Shown here: piece by piece, positions 56,415 through 64,000 of the stretch
Numbering within the stretch: position 1 is the first letter of the stretch
How the letters are laid out: each line of letters opens with the position of its first letter
Source of the DNA: an uncultured Victivallis sp.
GTDB lineage: Bacteria > Verrucomicrobiota > Lentisphaeria > Victivallales > Victivallaceae
DNA length: 64,000 bases
NCBI RefSeq assembly: GCF_944391105.1
Contig: NZ_CALXSK010000008.1
Location: 28,255 to 92,254, forward strand
Direction of reading: 5' to 3'
Made by a program: the position numbers and the translations under genes
The notes under the pieces: generated by a model
Database searches by the model: none
What the model saw: the letters and a program-made list of their open reading frames with translations, nothing else
What the model was told of the DNA's origin: nothing

Positions 56415-57389
56415 ATGCCGGAATTCGGGACATTCGACACTCTCACGCCGGAGGTGATCTTTGCGGCGGCGGAGCAGGCGTTCGGGCGCCGGTTTTCCGG
56501 TCTGCTTCTGCCGCTGCCGTCATACGTCAACCGGGTTTATGAAATGGAGGCGGCCGATCATGAGCGGTTCATCTTCAAGTTCTACCGCCCCGGCCGCTGG
56601 AGCCGTGCCGCGCTGCTCGAAGAGCATCTCTTCACACTCGAAGCGCGCGAAGCGGAGATTCCGGTTATCGCGCCTCTGCGACAGGCGAACGGTTCGACGC
56701 TCGGAACGGCGCCGGACGGAACTTTCTACGCCGCTTTCCCGAAGCGGTGGGGCAGGGGACTCGAACCCGAGTCGGACGGGCCGGTCTGGAGGCGGCTCGG
56801 AGCGCTGATCGCCCGGCTTCACATGGTCGGGGCGGCCCGCTCCGCAAAACACAGAATTCAACTGGATCCACGCGGAAATACGCTCGACGAGATCGCGCAT
56901 CTGCTCTCCTGCGGCGTCGTCTCGGAACGGGTTCGCCCCGCGCTCGCCTCGACGCTCAAACGGCTGCTGCTCGCCCTTGCGGAACGTTACCGGCCCGGTG
57001 AAATGATCCGGCTGCACGGAGACTGTCACAAAGGCAATATCCTCGAACGTCCGGACGAAGGACTCATGTTGATCGATTTCGACGATATGCTTTCGGGACC
57101 TCCGGTCCAGGATCTCTGGCTGCTGCTGCCCGGGCCGGTGGAGGAGTGTTCGTTCGAGCTCGGGGAACTGCTCGCGGGGTATGAGTCGATCCGGAGTTTC
57201 GACCGTTCCACGCTCGATCAGATCGAGCTCCTGCGCGCCATGCGCATGATCTACTTTCTCGACTGGTGCGCGAAGCAGCGTTCCGACAGCGGATTTGCCG
57301 AACGCTACCCGGACTGGGGAACCGACGCCTTCTGGCGTTCGGAGATCGCCGCGCTGGAGAACCAGCTCGCCCTCATCGTCGAATCGTAA
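56415..57389 (+). CDS. srkA: SrkA/YihE-type stress response kinase
   Basis: A 324-residue protein of the APH/choline-kinase fold, close to Escherichia coli SrkA in length and motifs. The catalytic loop is L-H-G-D-C-H-K-G-N-I-L (near residue 200), metal site L-I-D-F-D-D-M, and the N-terminal F-E-Y-R-like segment reads F-I-F-K-F-Y-R-P-G-R-W (the ATP-binding Lys). SrkA is a Ser/Thr protein kinase that protects against programmed death under stress. ATG 56415 is chosen because an upstream in-frame start would lie ahead of a terminator hairpin. Confidence 0.85.
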   Translation: MPEFGTFDTLTPEVIFAAAEQAFGRRFSGLLLPLPSYVNRVYEMEAADHERFIFKFYRPGRWSRAALLEEHLFTLEAREAEIPVIAPLRQANGSTLGTAPDGTFYAAFPKRWGRGLEPESDGPVWRRLGALIARLHMVGAARSAKHRIQLDPRGNTLDEIAHLLSCGVVSERVRPALASTLKRLLLALAERYRPGEMIRLHGDCHKGNILERPDEGLMLIDFDDMLSGPPVQDLWLLLPGPVEECSFELGELLAGYESIRSFDRSTLDQIELLRAMRMIYFLDWCAKQRSDSGFAERYPDWGTDAFWRSEIAALENQLALIVES

Positions 57390-57398
57390 AGGAGACAC

Positions 57399-58220
57399 TC
57401 AGGGCTGTTTTGCCGGGTTGGTGTCGAGAAACTTCCGGAGAGTCTTCCAGTAGTTTTCGCCTGCTTTCAGAATGAGGTTGTTGTGGCCTGCGCCCTCGAC
57501 CGTGTAGAGAGTCTTCGGCTCCTTTGCCGTTTCGAAGAGCTTCCTGCCGTGCGAAAAGGGGATGATGCGGTCGGCGTCGCCATGGATGATGAGCAGCGGC
57601 ATGTCGATGTTCGCAATGCGGTCGATGTTCGGGAAACGGTTGAACGGCAGGAAGCCGACGCCCGCGACTGCGAAAGTGCTTTGGAACGGCGCTTCCAGAA
57701 TGAGCGCCCGGGCATTCACCTTCTCCGCAAGATAGCAGGATGGACCGGTCCCGACCGAGAATCCGTGGATCACAATCGACTCCTGCGGAATTTTCTTCTC
57801 TTCGACAAGCCATCTCCAGACCCGTTCGATGTCGCGGTAAGCCGCGGATTCGGAAGGCGTTCCGTCGCTCATCCCGTATCCTTCATAATCGTAGGCGGCA
57901 ACACCGTAGCCGTGTTCGACATACTGGTTCATGCGGTAACGGATCATGCCGAGATCCTCGGCGTTTCCGTGGCTGTAGAGCAGAAGCACTCCGCCTTCCT
58001 GCGGTGGAAAGTAGCGGACCGCGATGCGTATCCCCGGTTCAACTTCGAGCATGGTTGCTCCCGGTTGCTGCGGCGAACCGCCCGGCGGCTGGAAGATGAT
58101 CGAATCCGCCACGCATCCCGTCGCGCAGGACAGGAGCAGAAAAAGTGCTGCCGGAATTGCGAGACAGAAAAACGCATACCGGAATTTCCGGAACTGCTGG
58201 TGTTGTTTTTTCCGTTGCAT
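57399..58220 (-). CDS. Alpha/beta-hydrolase lipoprotein
   Basis: A 273-residue serine hydrolase of the BEM46/ABHD13-like group. The nucleophile elbow G-F-S-V-G lies near residue 150, Asp in H-G-D-A-D-R-I-I-P near 210, and His in G-A-G-H-N-N near 245. The N-terminus has a hydrophobic stretch that ends in A-T-G-C, a likely lipobox, so the enzyme should be anchored in the envelope. ATG 58220 gives this layout; an in-frame start 12 codons upstream is less likely. It is convergent with srkA, 9 bases apart. The substrate is unknown. Confidence 0.8.
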   Translation of the reverse strand: MQRKKQHQQFRKFRYAFFCLAIPAALFLLLSCATGCVADSIIFQPPGGSPQQPGATMLEVEPGIRIAVRYFPPQEGGVLLLYSHGNAEDLGMIRYRMNQYVEHGYGVAAYDYEGYGMSDGTPSESAAYRDIERVWRWLVEEKKIPQESIVIHGFSVGTGPSCYLAEKVNARALILEAPFQSTFAVAGVGFLPFNRFPNIDRIANIDMPLLIIHGDADRIIPFSHGRKLFETAKEPKTLYTVEGAGHNNLILKAGENYWKTLRKFLDTNPAKQP

Positions 58221-58382
58221 ATCTGTAAATAGAACTCTTCCTCGCGGAATTGTCAAGTTGCCGGGAAAGAAAAAAAGTTTTTTTTATGATCGATCCCAAA
58301 TTGATATGCTCATAAATATTTCAGCCTCGAAAAAAATGAATACACGTAATATCTTTATTTTCAAGTTATTGTTTCGTTTTTA

Positions 58383-58397
58383 CGGAATTATATTCCG
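58383..58397. promoter_or_regulatory. Dyad upstream of the second GntR/LacI promoter
   Basis: CGGAA-TTATA-TTCCG, a perfect five-base-arm dyad centred 16 bases before the -35 box; a candidate binding site for a regulator. Confidence 0.4.
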
Positions 58398-58405
58398 GGG
58401 GGAGG

Positions 58406-58434
58406 TTGACATCTATCCGGAATTGTTCTATAAT
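58406..58434 (+). promoter_or_regulatory. Perfect consensus sigma-70-type promoter
   Basis: TTGACA (58406-58411) and TATAAT (58429-58434) with the ideal 17-base spacer. Transcription should begin near 58441, which excludes the TTG at 58438 as a start and supports ATG 58477. Confidence 0.85.
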
Positions 58435-58476
58435 TAGTTGCAGAGCAATTTGAAAGATACGGAACATTTTGTGATC

Positions 58477-59574
58477 ATGGAGAAACAGCCGCAACTGAAA
58501 TTTCAGGTCGTCTACGACTATCTTGTCCGAGGCATCGAGAGCGGCATCTTCTGTCCGGAGACCCGGTTCCCGTCGGAACGGAAACTCGCAGAGAAGCTGC
58601 GCGTGAATGTTTCGACTGTCCGGCGGGCCTTCCGGGACCTCATCGCCGGTGGCGTTGTCGAGAAACGCGTGGGCGACGGAACCTATCTGATCCACGGCGG
58701 AGCCGCCGACGCGGCCGGGCAGGTCAACATCGTCATCTCCAACTATCCGGGGGAAGCGCAGAACGAGATCGCGGAACTCGCTTTTGAGGAAGGAAGAAGA
58801 CGCGGACTTCTCTGCCGGATCGTCCGGCTCGGCAGTGAGGAGACGACAATGTTCATCCGGACCGCGATCCGCTTCCGGCAGCCGACCATGGTGCTCGGAG
58901 ACGATTTGCTGAACGATACGGCCATCCGGGAAATCGCCGGCAGCAGCTGGCTTTTCGCCGTGCTCGCGAACCGCCTCGATCAGCTCGGCGTCCCGTCGGT
59001 CATCGGAGATGACAATCATGGAATCCGGCTGATCGCCGACCATCTGCATTCGCTTGGACACAAGCGTATCGCCTTGCTTCACAACAACTCGGGGCATCCG
59101 ATCGAAAATATCCAGATCGCGGTCTGGCGTGCCGTTACCGAAGGGGCTCCGGAGCTGCCCGCCGAAGTTCCGACCGGTGCGCAGCCGGTCGAATACGCCT
59201 TTCAGGCGGTCAGCCGGGCACTGGTGCGAAACGAGCGGTTTACCGCATTGATTGCGCTCAATGACGAACTTGCCCAGGGGGCTCTGGCGGCCTTCAATGA
59301 AAACGGCATCCGGGTTCCGGAACAGATTTCACTTGTGAGCATCGGCGACACACCATTTTGCCGGTATGCCGTGCCGCCGATCACCGCGCTGAATCCGAAT
59401 CTGGCCGAGCATGTCCGGCAGGGCTTCGAACTTCTTGCGCACAACCGACTTCGCCCCGGAGCTCCGGAGCTGCTGCGTCTGGTTGTTCCTTCTCTGGTCA
59501 TCCGCCGGAGCGACTGCGCTCTTTCTCCGTTCTTCTCCATTCAACTTAACCCCCGGGAAGCTACTGCATTATGA
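58477..59574 (+). CDS. GntR-type regulator with LacI-like sensor domain (second copy of the type)
   Basis: A 365-residue transcription factor: GntR winged helix (F-P-S-E-R-K-L-A-E-K-L, V-S-T-V-R-R-A-F, RVGDGTYL) and, from residue 75, a LacI/GalR-like sugar sensor (VPSVIGDDNHGIRLIADHL, HKRIALLHNN, VPEQISLVSIGDT). It has the same architecture as the regulator at 23032-24165 but is a distinct sequence. It overlaps the following beta-helix gene by ATGA, so regulator and enzyme are co-expressed. A perfect consensus promoter lies 43 bases upstream. Confidence 0.87.
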   Translation: MEKQPQLKFQVVYDYLVRGIESGIFCPETRFPSERKLAEKLRVNVSTVRRAFRDLIAGGVVEKRVGDGTYLIHGGAADAAGQVNIVISNYPGEAQNEIAELAFEEGRRRGLLCRIVRLGSEETTMFIRTAIRFRQPTMVLGDDLLNDTAIREIAGSSWLFAVLANRLDQLGVPSVIGDDNHGIRLIADHLHSLGHKRIALLHNNSGHPIENIQIAVWRAVTEGAPELPAEVPTGAQPVEYAFQAVSRALVRNERFTALIALNDELAQGALAAFNENGIRVPEQISLVSIGDTPFCRYAVPPITALNPNLAEHVRQGFELLAHNRLRPGAPELLRLVVPSLVIRRSDCALSPFFSIQLNPREATAL

Positions 59575-61022
59575 AATCTCTGCTGACTCTCTTTCTTGTG
59601 ATCACCACGGCTTTCTTCGCCAGCGGGGCGGTATTCAACGTTCGCGATTTCGGCGCGAAGGGGGACGGGGTCTCCGACGATACCGCCGCGATTCAGAACG
59701 CTTTTGCAAAGCTGCGTGAGAATGGCGGCGTACTCCGGTTCGGCAGCGGCAGATTCGCATTCCGGGGACTTTTGCGAATCCAGGAGCTTCGGAATGCAAC
59801 CGTCGATTTTTCCGGCGCGACGTTGCTCAATACCGAGCAGAACGGCAGTTTCCACTTCAACAAATGCGAGGATCTGACCGTTTCCGGCGGCGTTCTGACT
59901 TACCGGGATATGCCGAAGGAACAGCAAACCTCCGCCCAGCACCCGATCTATGTGACAAACGGGCGGAACATCCGGATCGAAAACGTTCATGTGCTCGGCT
60001 CCCCCTTCATGGGGATCGCGATCAACGGCTGCCGTTATGTCTGGGTCGTGGACTGCAAGATCGAACAGACCCAGCGCGATGGTCTCCATTTTGTTCATTC
60101 CCAGGACATTGTGTGCACGGGAAATTATATCACGCAGACCACGGACGATGCGCTTGCGCTCATCGATTATGGACATGAGAACGCTCTTCGACTCGAACGG
60201 GCCATCGTTGCGAACAACATCATTTACAACTGCCGCCAGGGATTGGTCTGCCTCGGCGGCGCCGATGTGATCTTCAACGGCAACCACGTCGAACGCACGA
60301 CCTTTTCCGGGTGCCAGATCACGACCAATGACCGTTTTCACAACAAACTCAAGGGGGCATGTTCCGCCCGGAGAATCAAGGTTGTGGCGAATCGGTTCAT
60401 CGAGAGCGGTGCCGATTTCGAAATCAACGGTGTATTCATTCGCAACACCGGGCAGGTCACGACCGGACACGCCGGGATCGTCGTCTCCTACATCGACAGC
60501 GAAAAGGGGTGGAATCGGAACGGCGACGACTATTTCACCAGGGCCGATTATCCGGTCGACGAGGTGAAGCCGGGCGTCTATGCCGCCTCGAAAGAGCTTT
60601 ATTCCGAACTGTTTCCCCGGCGGCGCATCCGCATGGGCGAGACGTCCGCGCGAATCAAAACCTCCGTTCTGCGCGACGACAAGGTCGAATTCACTCTCGA
60701 CGCAAAACCCGCCGGAAATCCCGGAAGTTTCAAGCTCAGCCGCATTCCGACCGATATCGACATTCTGGATAATGAGATTTTGAACAGCCATGTGAACGGC
60801 ATCTATACAAACGGTGTCTACCGGCTGCGCGTCATCAACAACAAGGTGCTCAACTGCAACAGCACCAACACACAGTGGACCGGAACCATCGTCTCGATCC
60901 TGAACGGCGCAGAGGCGGATGTCCTCTATAACTGGATTCAGGACAACCGGACGGAGAAACTTCATAAGAAGCCTCTCTCCGTCACCGCCGCCGACAGCCG
61001 TGTAATCGGAAACCGTTTCTAA
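59571..61022 (+). CDS. Secreted right-handed beta-helix protein (pectate-lyase-3 type)
   Basis: A 483-residue exported protein. Signal peptide ends near ASGAVF, then the family opening [20 protein letters not shown]. About ten parallel beta-helix rungs follow ([51 protein letters not shown]). Possible catalytic acids are in T-T-D-D-A-L near 200. It is distantly related to the beta-helix protein at 28174-29889. The fold suggests cleavage of an acidic or branched polysaccharide, with the regulator upstream sensing a product. Enzyme family is unresolved. Confidence 0.72.
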   Translation: MKSLLTLFLVITTAFFASGAVFNVRDFGAKGDGVSDDTAAIQNAFAKLRENGGVLRFGSGRFAFRGLLRIQELRNATVDFSGATLLNTEQNGSFHFNKCEDLTVSGGVLTYRDMPKEQQTSAQHPIYVTNGRNIRIENVHVLGSPFMGIAINGCRYVWVVDCKIEQTQRDGLHFVHSQDIVCTGNYITQTTDDALALIDYGHENALRLERAIVANNIIYNCRQGLVCLGGADVIFNGNHVERTTFSGCQITTNDRFHNKLKGACSARRIKVVANRFIESGADFEINGVFIRNTGQVTTGHAGIVVSYIDSEKGWNRNGDDYFTRADYPVDEVKPGVYAASKELYSELFPRRRIRMGETSARIKTSVLRDDKVEFTLDAKPAGNPGSFKLSRIPTDIDILDNEILNSHVNGIYTNGVYRLRVINNKVLNCNSTNTQWTGTIVSILNGAEADVLYNWIQDNRTEKLHKKPLSVTAADSRVIGNRF

Positions 61023-61036
61023 CAGGAGGCCTGCCC

Positions 61037-61780
61037 ATGAAGTTCCTTCGCAACTCTGATGAACGTACCGTACCGGACGGAACCTGTTTCCCCCCGGTTT
61101 CGTCTTCCGCTGTCCGTGACGACGGCAGATTTCGGGCCGGTTTCACCCTCATCGAACTCCTGGTGGTGATTGCGATCATCGCGATTCTCGCCTCGATGCT
61201 GCTGCCCGCGTTGAATCAGGCGCGCGAGCGGGCAAAGACGACCAGTTGTTTGAACAATCTCAAGCAGATCGGATTTGTGCACCAGCTTTACAGCGATACC
61301 TACGACAGCTGGATTGTGTCCGCAGAAGAAAATGCGGGGAAGCCCTCTCCGAAAACCTGGATGAACCGCCTCAATGAGCTCGGGCTCGACATCAAATGCA
61401 TGAACTGCCCCTCCAGTGTGGACAGCAAGCACAGACTCAGCAACTGGTTCCTCAATCAACCTTTGTCGTTGAGGCTCGGATATTCGCAGAACCGTCACTT
61501 ATCTCATGCGAAAGTCGGGGGGACCATCTACCGCAAGGTCACGCAGTATGCAAAGGCTTCCCGGACGGTCGTGACGTTCGATGATTATTTTCAGGCGACG
61601 ACGGAGCTCTGGTATGCATCGTACTGGGATGTGACCATGGACAACTCCAAACTTGCCAAATTTCTGGTGCATGGTCGGAATCTGAACGTTCTGCTGCTTG
61701 ACGGTCATGTTATCAATACGAATCGCGAGACGATTCGTTCGACGGACGGAATTTCGCAGGAGTATATCTGGAGGCGGTGA
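61037..61780 (+). CDS. Pseudopilin (prepilin-type, H-X9-DG)
   Basis: A 247-residue prepilin. The leader of 35 residues ends R-F-R-A-G, followed by [17 protein letters not shown], so prepilin peptidase should cleave after Gly. The C-terminus has the [12 protein letters not shown] (H-X9-DG) motif and a C-x2-C pair lies mid-domain (CMNCP). This is the abundant PVC pseudopilin class. It lies 14 bases after the beta-helix gene and has an ideal AGGAGG site. Role is unknown; a surface or secretion role linked to the enzyme next to it is inferred. Confidence 0.88.
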   Translation: MKFLRNSDERTVPDGTCFPPVSSSAVRDDGRFRAGFTLIELLVVIAIIAILASMLLPALNQARERAKTTSCLNNLKQIGFVHQLYSDTYDSWIVSAEENAGKPSPKTWMNRLNELGLDIKCMNCPSSVDSKHRLSNWFLNQPLSLRLGYSQNRHLSHAKVGGTIYRKVTQYAKASRTVVTFDDYFQATTELWYASYWDVTMDNSKLAKFLVHGRNLNVLLLDGHVINTNRETIRSTDGISQEYIWRR

Positions 61781-61829
61781 ATGGGGTTGCGTCCGGCTTG
61801 AAGATCCGAACGACGGGGGCGGATGTGCC

Positions 61830-62789
61830 ATGAAAATCGGCAAGGCATTTCTGGTGGGTACTCTGATGGGCAGCGCACTGTTATCGGCGGCGGCGGAGCC
61901 GGAGGCGGTTCCTGACTGGAAGGGGATCTTTCCCGAGAAGATCCGGACCGTTGCACTGGTGGCGCCCGCCTGTCCGGCGCACTCCTCGGAAGCGCTGGAT
62001 CGGGCGATTGCCGGATTGAAAAAAGCAGGAATCCACGCCAAACTCATGCCGCACGCCCGTGAAGGGGAACCGGCGACCCGGTATGAAACCATTGCTGTGG
62101 AGAAGCGGGTCGCGGATCTGGAGCAGGCGTGGCTCGATCCGGAGGTGGATTTGATCTGGTGCATCCGCGGCGGCACCGGCACGCTTGCGGTGGTGGAAAA
62201 ACTGGATTGGGAGAAACTGCGGCGTCGCCCCGATCTGCCGCTGCTCGGCTTCAGTGATATCACCGCATTGCAACTTGTCATGCTCAGGGAGCGGGCAGGA
62301 CACCCCCTGTCGGCTCCGTCATTGCTGGGACTGTTGACGGTGGATGCTTCGAGCCTGGAAAATTTCCGTCGGACGATGCATGGGCTGCCAGCCGAGCCGC
62401 TGCCGCTGATTCCTGTTCGCAGCGGAGCTGCTTCCGGTATCGCGTTGGCGGGTCATCTGCGGTTACTCGAGACGATGAACAGGGGGCGTTTCCGTCCTGA
62501 AACCGCGGGGAAGGTGATTTTCATTGAGTCGCCGGACTATCAGCCTGAACAGGTCAGTGCTTCTCTCGGCCGTCTCCGCGAAGCGGGATTTTTCAAAGAT
62601 TGCGCTGCGGTTGTGTTCGGTACGCTCAGTCGATGCGGCGGTCGGGAGGCTGCTGTGATCGAAGAGTTCGCCGAGACGGTAAAATGCCCGGTCTATCGGG
62701 GATTCCCTTATGGACATACTCCGCGCAATCAGGTGATCGATCTGCACGGTCGGATCACGATCGACGCTTGCGGCGTGCTGCATCGCTGA
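61830..62789 (+). CDS. Exported S66-family peptidase (LD-carboxypeptidase-like)
   Basis: A 319-residue protein with a signal peptide (ends near LSAAAE) and the S66 layout: V-A-P-A-C-P early, R-G-G-T-G-T near residue 113, L-G-F-S-D-I-T-A-L near 150, a Glu block I-F-I-E-S-P-D-Y near 233, and the catalytic-His segment F-P-Y-G-H-T-P-R-N near 290. S66 enzymes trim tetrapeptides in murein recycling or inactivate peptide antibiotics. In this copy the R-G-G-x-G helix start, where family members carry the nucleophile Ser, shows T and L instead, so activity is uncertain. It follows the pseudopilin gene by 49 bases. Export is unusual because LdcA-type enzymes are cytoplasmic. Confidence 0.75.
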   Translation: MKIGKAFLVGTLMGSALLSAAAEPEAVPDWKGIFPEKIRTVALVAPACPAHSSEALDRAIAGLKKAGIHAKLMPHAREGEPATRYETIAVEKRVADLEQAWLDPEVDLIWCIRGGTGTLAVVEKLDWEKLRRRPDLPLLGFSDITALQLVMLRERAGHPLSAPSLLGLLTVDASSLENFRRTMHGLPAEPLPLIPVRSGAASGIALAGHLRLLETMNRGRFRPETAGKVIFIESPDYQPEQVSASLGRLREAGFFKDCAAVVFGTLSRCGGREAAVIEEFAETVKCPVYRGFPYGHTPRNQVIDLHGRITIDACGVLHR

Positions 62790-62941
62790 GGGTGGTGTCC
62801 GCGAGGGGGTCTGCAGCAAAAGTAGAAATCAAGTCTGTGCTAAGCTGCGGGAAAATGGTTTGAAGAGGGGGACCGCGGGGGCGATCGCCTTTCTTTGAAA
62901 GCCGATCCTACAGCGTCGGTCAAATTGATTTATGATTCAGA

Positions 62942-62964
62942 AATTCTGATTTGCAATCAGAATT
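62942..62964. repeat. Perfect hairpin at the island boundary
   Basis: AATTCTGATT (62942-62951) and AATCAGAATT (62955-62964) with loop TGC, followed by TTCC. It may act as a terminator or protein-binding site. Confidence 0.75.
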
Positions 62965-62985
62965 TTCCATGCTATCTTACTCTTA

Positions 62986-63027
62986 TTGACAGAATATGAT
63001 GCAATATTGCATCATATTGACTGTCAA
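62986..63027. repeat. 42-base palindrome with a perfect 26-base core
   Basis: AATATGATGCAAT (62993-63005) is followed directly by its complement ATTGCATCATATT (63006-63018). Flanks TTGACAG (62986) and CTGTCAA (63021-63027) extend the symmetry, interrupted by two extra bases on the right. The core has no loop. Confidence 0.9.
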
Positions 63028-63092
63028 GTTATTAACATGGAGAAAAGTGTCACCTGTTTTTTACTGAAAAACAGAACCATTTATTCCCGCAC

Positions 63093-63577
63093 ATGACAAT
63101 TATTTTTATGGGATCACCTAAGGATAAAGAAATTGTTGAAGATGCTTCGCATAATACTGATATTGAAACAGGAGCAAAAAACACTCAAGCAATTATTATA
63201 GATTCGGCAATTTAGATCGCTTGCTTATCGTGCTTGAAACTGCCGCAAAAGCAAATACCCTTAATTGCCGATACAATAACATGTGGTCAACTAGTGATGA
63301 TATTGCCCGTTTTAAAGGCGGAATAGGTGGATTCGGTCTTCCAAAGAATAAAATATCTGAAAAAGTAATTGATATTAAATTAGACGGGGTAGATCATTAT
63401 GGAAAAACTGGTTGGTGGAATGGAAGCTGGCTTGATAATGGTAATAACCTTAAGGATACAGAGGGATATTGGAGTAAGGTTTTATATACTGCAACAGATC
63501 CTAAGTTGTTAGCAGATGAGACAAAAGAACGTATCAAGAAGATTCAAGAATCAGCTTCTTCCTATATGAGCAGATAA
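63093..63577 (+). CDS. Small AT-rich gene split over two frames at a slippery heptamer
   Basis: Two open frames join here. The first runs from ATG 63093 (second ATG 63108) to TAG 63213-63215; the second lies one base back and is open from 63167 to 63577, with no good start of its own (only TTG 63221). They overlap across GCA AAA AAC at 63174-63182, that is the A AAA AAC heptamer in exact phase for -1 slippage. The fused product would be about 161 residues: a charged start (GSPKDKEIVEDASHNTD), then Y-R-F-G-N-L-D-R-L-L and a Trp/Gly-rich part (GKTGWWNGSWLDNGNN), with no recognised family. Either a programmed frameshift or an A-run indel error explains the split. A membrane protein gene follows after two bases. 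Confidence 0.5.
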
Positions 63578-63579
63578 TT

Positions 63580-63990
63580 ATGTCCTCAAAAAATTATAAT
63601 TTGATTTTCCTCTTTTTTTTAGTCTGTTATTTTCTCATATTTAGTTGCATGTATATCTTTTTTAATGACGGGTCAATAATAGAAAATTTTATAGATTTTC
63701 TTACCGTATTCATTTTTTTGGCAGGAGGGTATGCTGGATGCTTTTCAATAGTTTTTTTGTTCTTCCAATTTCAGCTAAAATGTTGGAAAATCATGTTGTC
63801 CTCAGTTGTACCACAATTGACATTAGCAACTTTATTTACTTTTTTTATTTCACATAATAGTCATACTGCATGGGAAAATGCCTCTTTTATTGGATTGTTT
63901 TTCCTGATTTTTCATCTATTGATTCTAGCAGCCTGTCGGAGTGAGATTTTTGGCTTGGGAAAATCAATGTCCATCCCGATAGGCGCATAA
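63580..63990 (+). CDS. Small membrane protein with four helices
   Basis: A 136-residue, strongly hydrophobic protein with about four membrane segments (residues 8-27, 35-62, 72-92 and 101-118). It starts two bases after the stop of the preceding AT-rich gene, so the pair is probably co-expressed. A soluble protein followed by a small integral membrane protein in an AT-rich island is the layout of some toxin-immunity or effector-immunity pairs, but nothing in the sequence proves it. No family recognised. Confidence 0.6.
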   Translation: MSSKNYNLIFLFFLVCYFLIFSCMYIFFNDGSIIENFIDFLTVFIFLAGGYAGCFSIVFLFFQFQLKCWKIMLSSVVPQLTLATLFTFFISHNSHTAWENASFIGLFFLIFHLLILAACRSEIFGLGKSMSIPIGA

Positions 63991-64000
63991 TGCTTGTTTT

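Larger units (their letters stand above)
62880..64000. other. AT-rich segment of foreign appearance
   Basis: Base composition changes abruptly after about 62900, from around 60% GC to roughly a third GC, and stays low to the window end. Codon use in the two genes here is AT-biased, unlike everything to the left. Large palindromes lie at the boundary. The stretch 62790-63092 holds these palindromes and no supported gene. Confidence 0.8.

Noticed and set aside
58438..58476. TTG 58438 as the start of the second GntR/LacI regulator
   Set aside because: It lies at or before the predicted transcription start of the consensus promoter, so it would not be in the mRNA.
63037..63096. Short frame starting at ATG 63037 (19 codons)
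   Set aside because: Too short and without ribosome site; it ends at the start of the recoded gene and is most likely chance.

Overview
The window is about 60% GC for most of its length and reads as a chromosome segment of a glycan-degrading member of the PVC superphylum. A Lentisphaeria (Victivallis-like) source is the best fit. This is inferred from two [13 protein letters not shown] pseudopilins with the C-terminal H-X9-DG motif, a 51-residue PVC-type small basic protein, MoxR/DUF58/VWA operons and many secreted glycan enzymes. No rRNA or ribosomal-protein gene is present to fix the taxonomy.

Layout. 1-5.8 kb: two paralogous clan-A glycoside hydrolases (the first cut by the window edge) flank an acetyl-xylan-esterase-type hydrolase. 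5.9-10.9 kb: a phosphohexomutase homologue without its catalytic serine, then a thioredoxin-fold membrane-anchored protein and two lipoproteins, ending at a long terminator. 11-15.8 kb: a MarR regulator and an RND efflux pair whose pump gene is broken by one extra base. 15.9-19.2 kb: ferredoxin-type aldo/keto reductase and a GH42 beta-galactosidase. 19.1-24.2 kb (minus strand): a GntR/LacI-type regulator, a long-leader pseudopilin carrying tandem repeats, a secreted TIM-barrel hydrolase, a metallo-beta-lactamase-fold phosphodiesterase and a 141-residue orphan. 24.4-28.1 kb: ferrous-iron locus (DtxR-FeoA fusion regulator, FeoB, HD hydrolase) with a shared TTAG-N6-CTAA operator candidate. 28.2-37 kb: beta-helix protein, calcium P-type ATPase, MATE exporter, glucosamine-6-phosphate deaminase and a ROK-like protein. 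37.2 kb: one tRNA with a CAT anticodon. 37.4-40.4 kb: cardiolipin synthase and sialate O-acetylesterase.

40.6-53.9 kb is one tightly coupled nine-gene operon: coiled-coil membrane protein, MoxR ATPase, exported membrane protein, ABC exporter (one ATPase, two permeases), DUF58 protein and two VWA membrane proteins. Most junctions overlap by 4 bases. 53.9-58.2 kb: 5'-nucleotidase-like phosphoesterase with upp, the small basic protein, an SrkA-type kinase and an alpha/beta-hydrolase lipoprotein. 58.4-62.8 kb: a second regulator-enzyme-pseudopilin module (GntR/LacI regulator, beta-helix protein, pseudopilin, S66 peptidase). From about 62.9 kb base composition drops sharply to AT-rich. This tail has large palindromes, a small gene split over two frames at a canonical A AAA AAC slippery heptamer, and a four-helix membrane protein, and looks acquired.

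Main ideas to follow: the repeated regulator/pseudopilin/glycan-enzyme cassette, the repeat-filled leader of one pseudopilin, the possible programmed frameshift in the AT-rich tail, the serine-less phosphohexomutase, and the MoxR-ABC-VWA operon.
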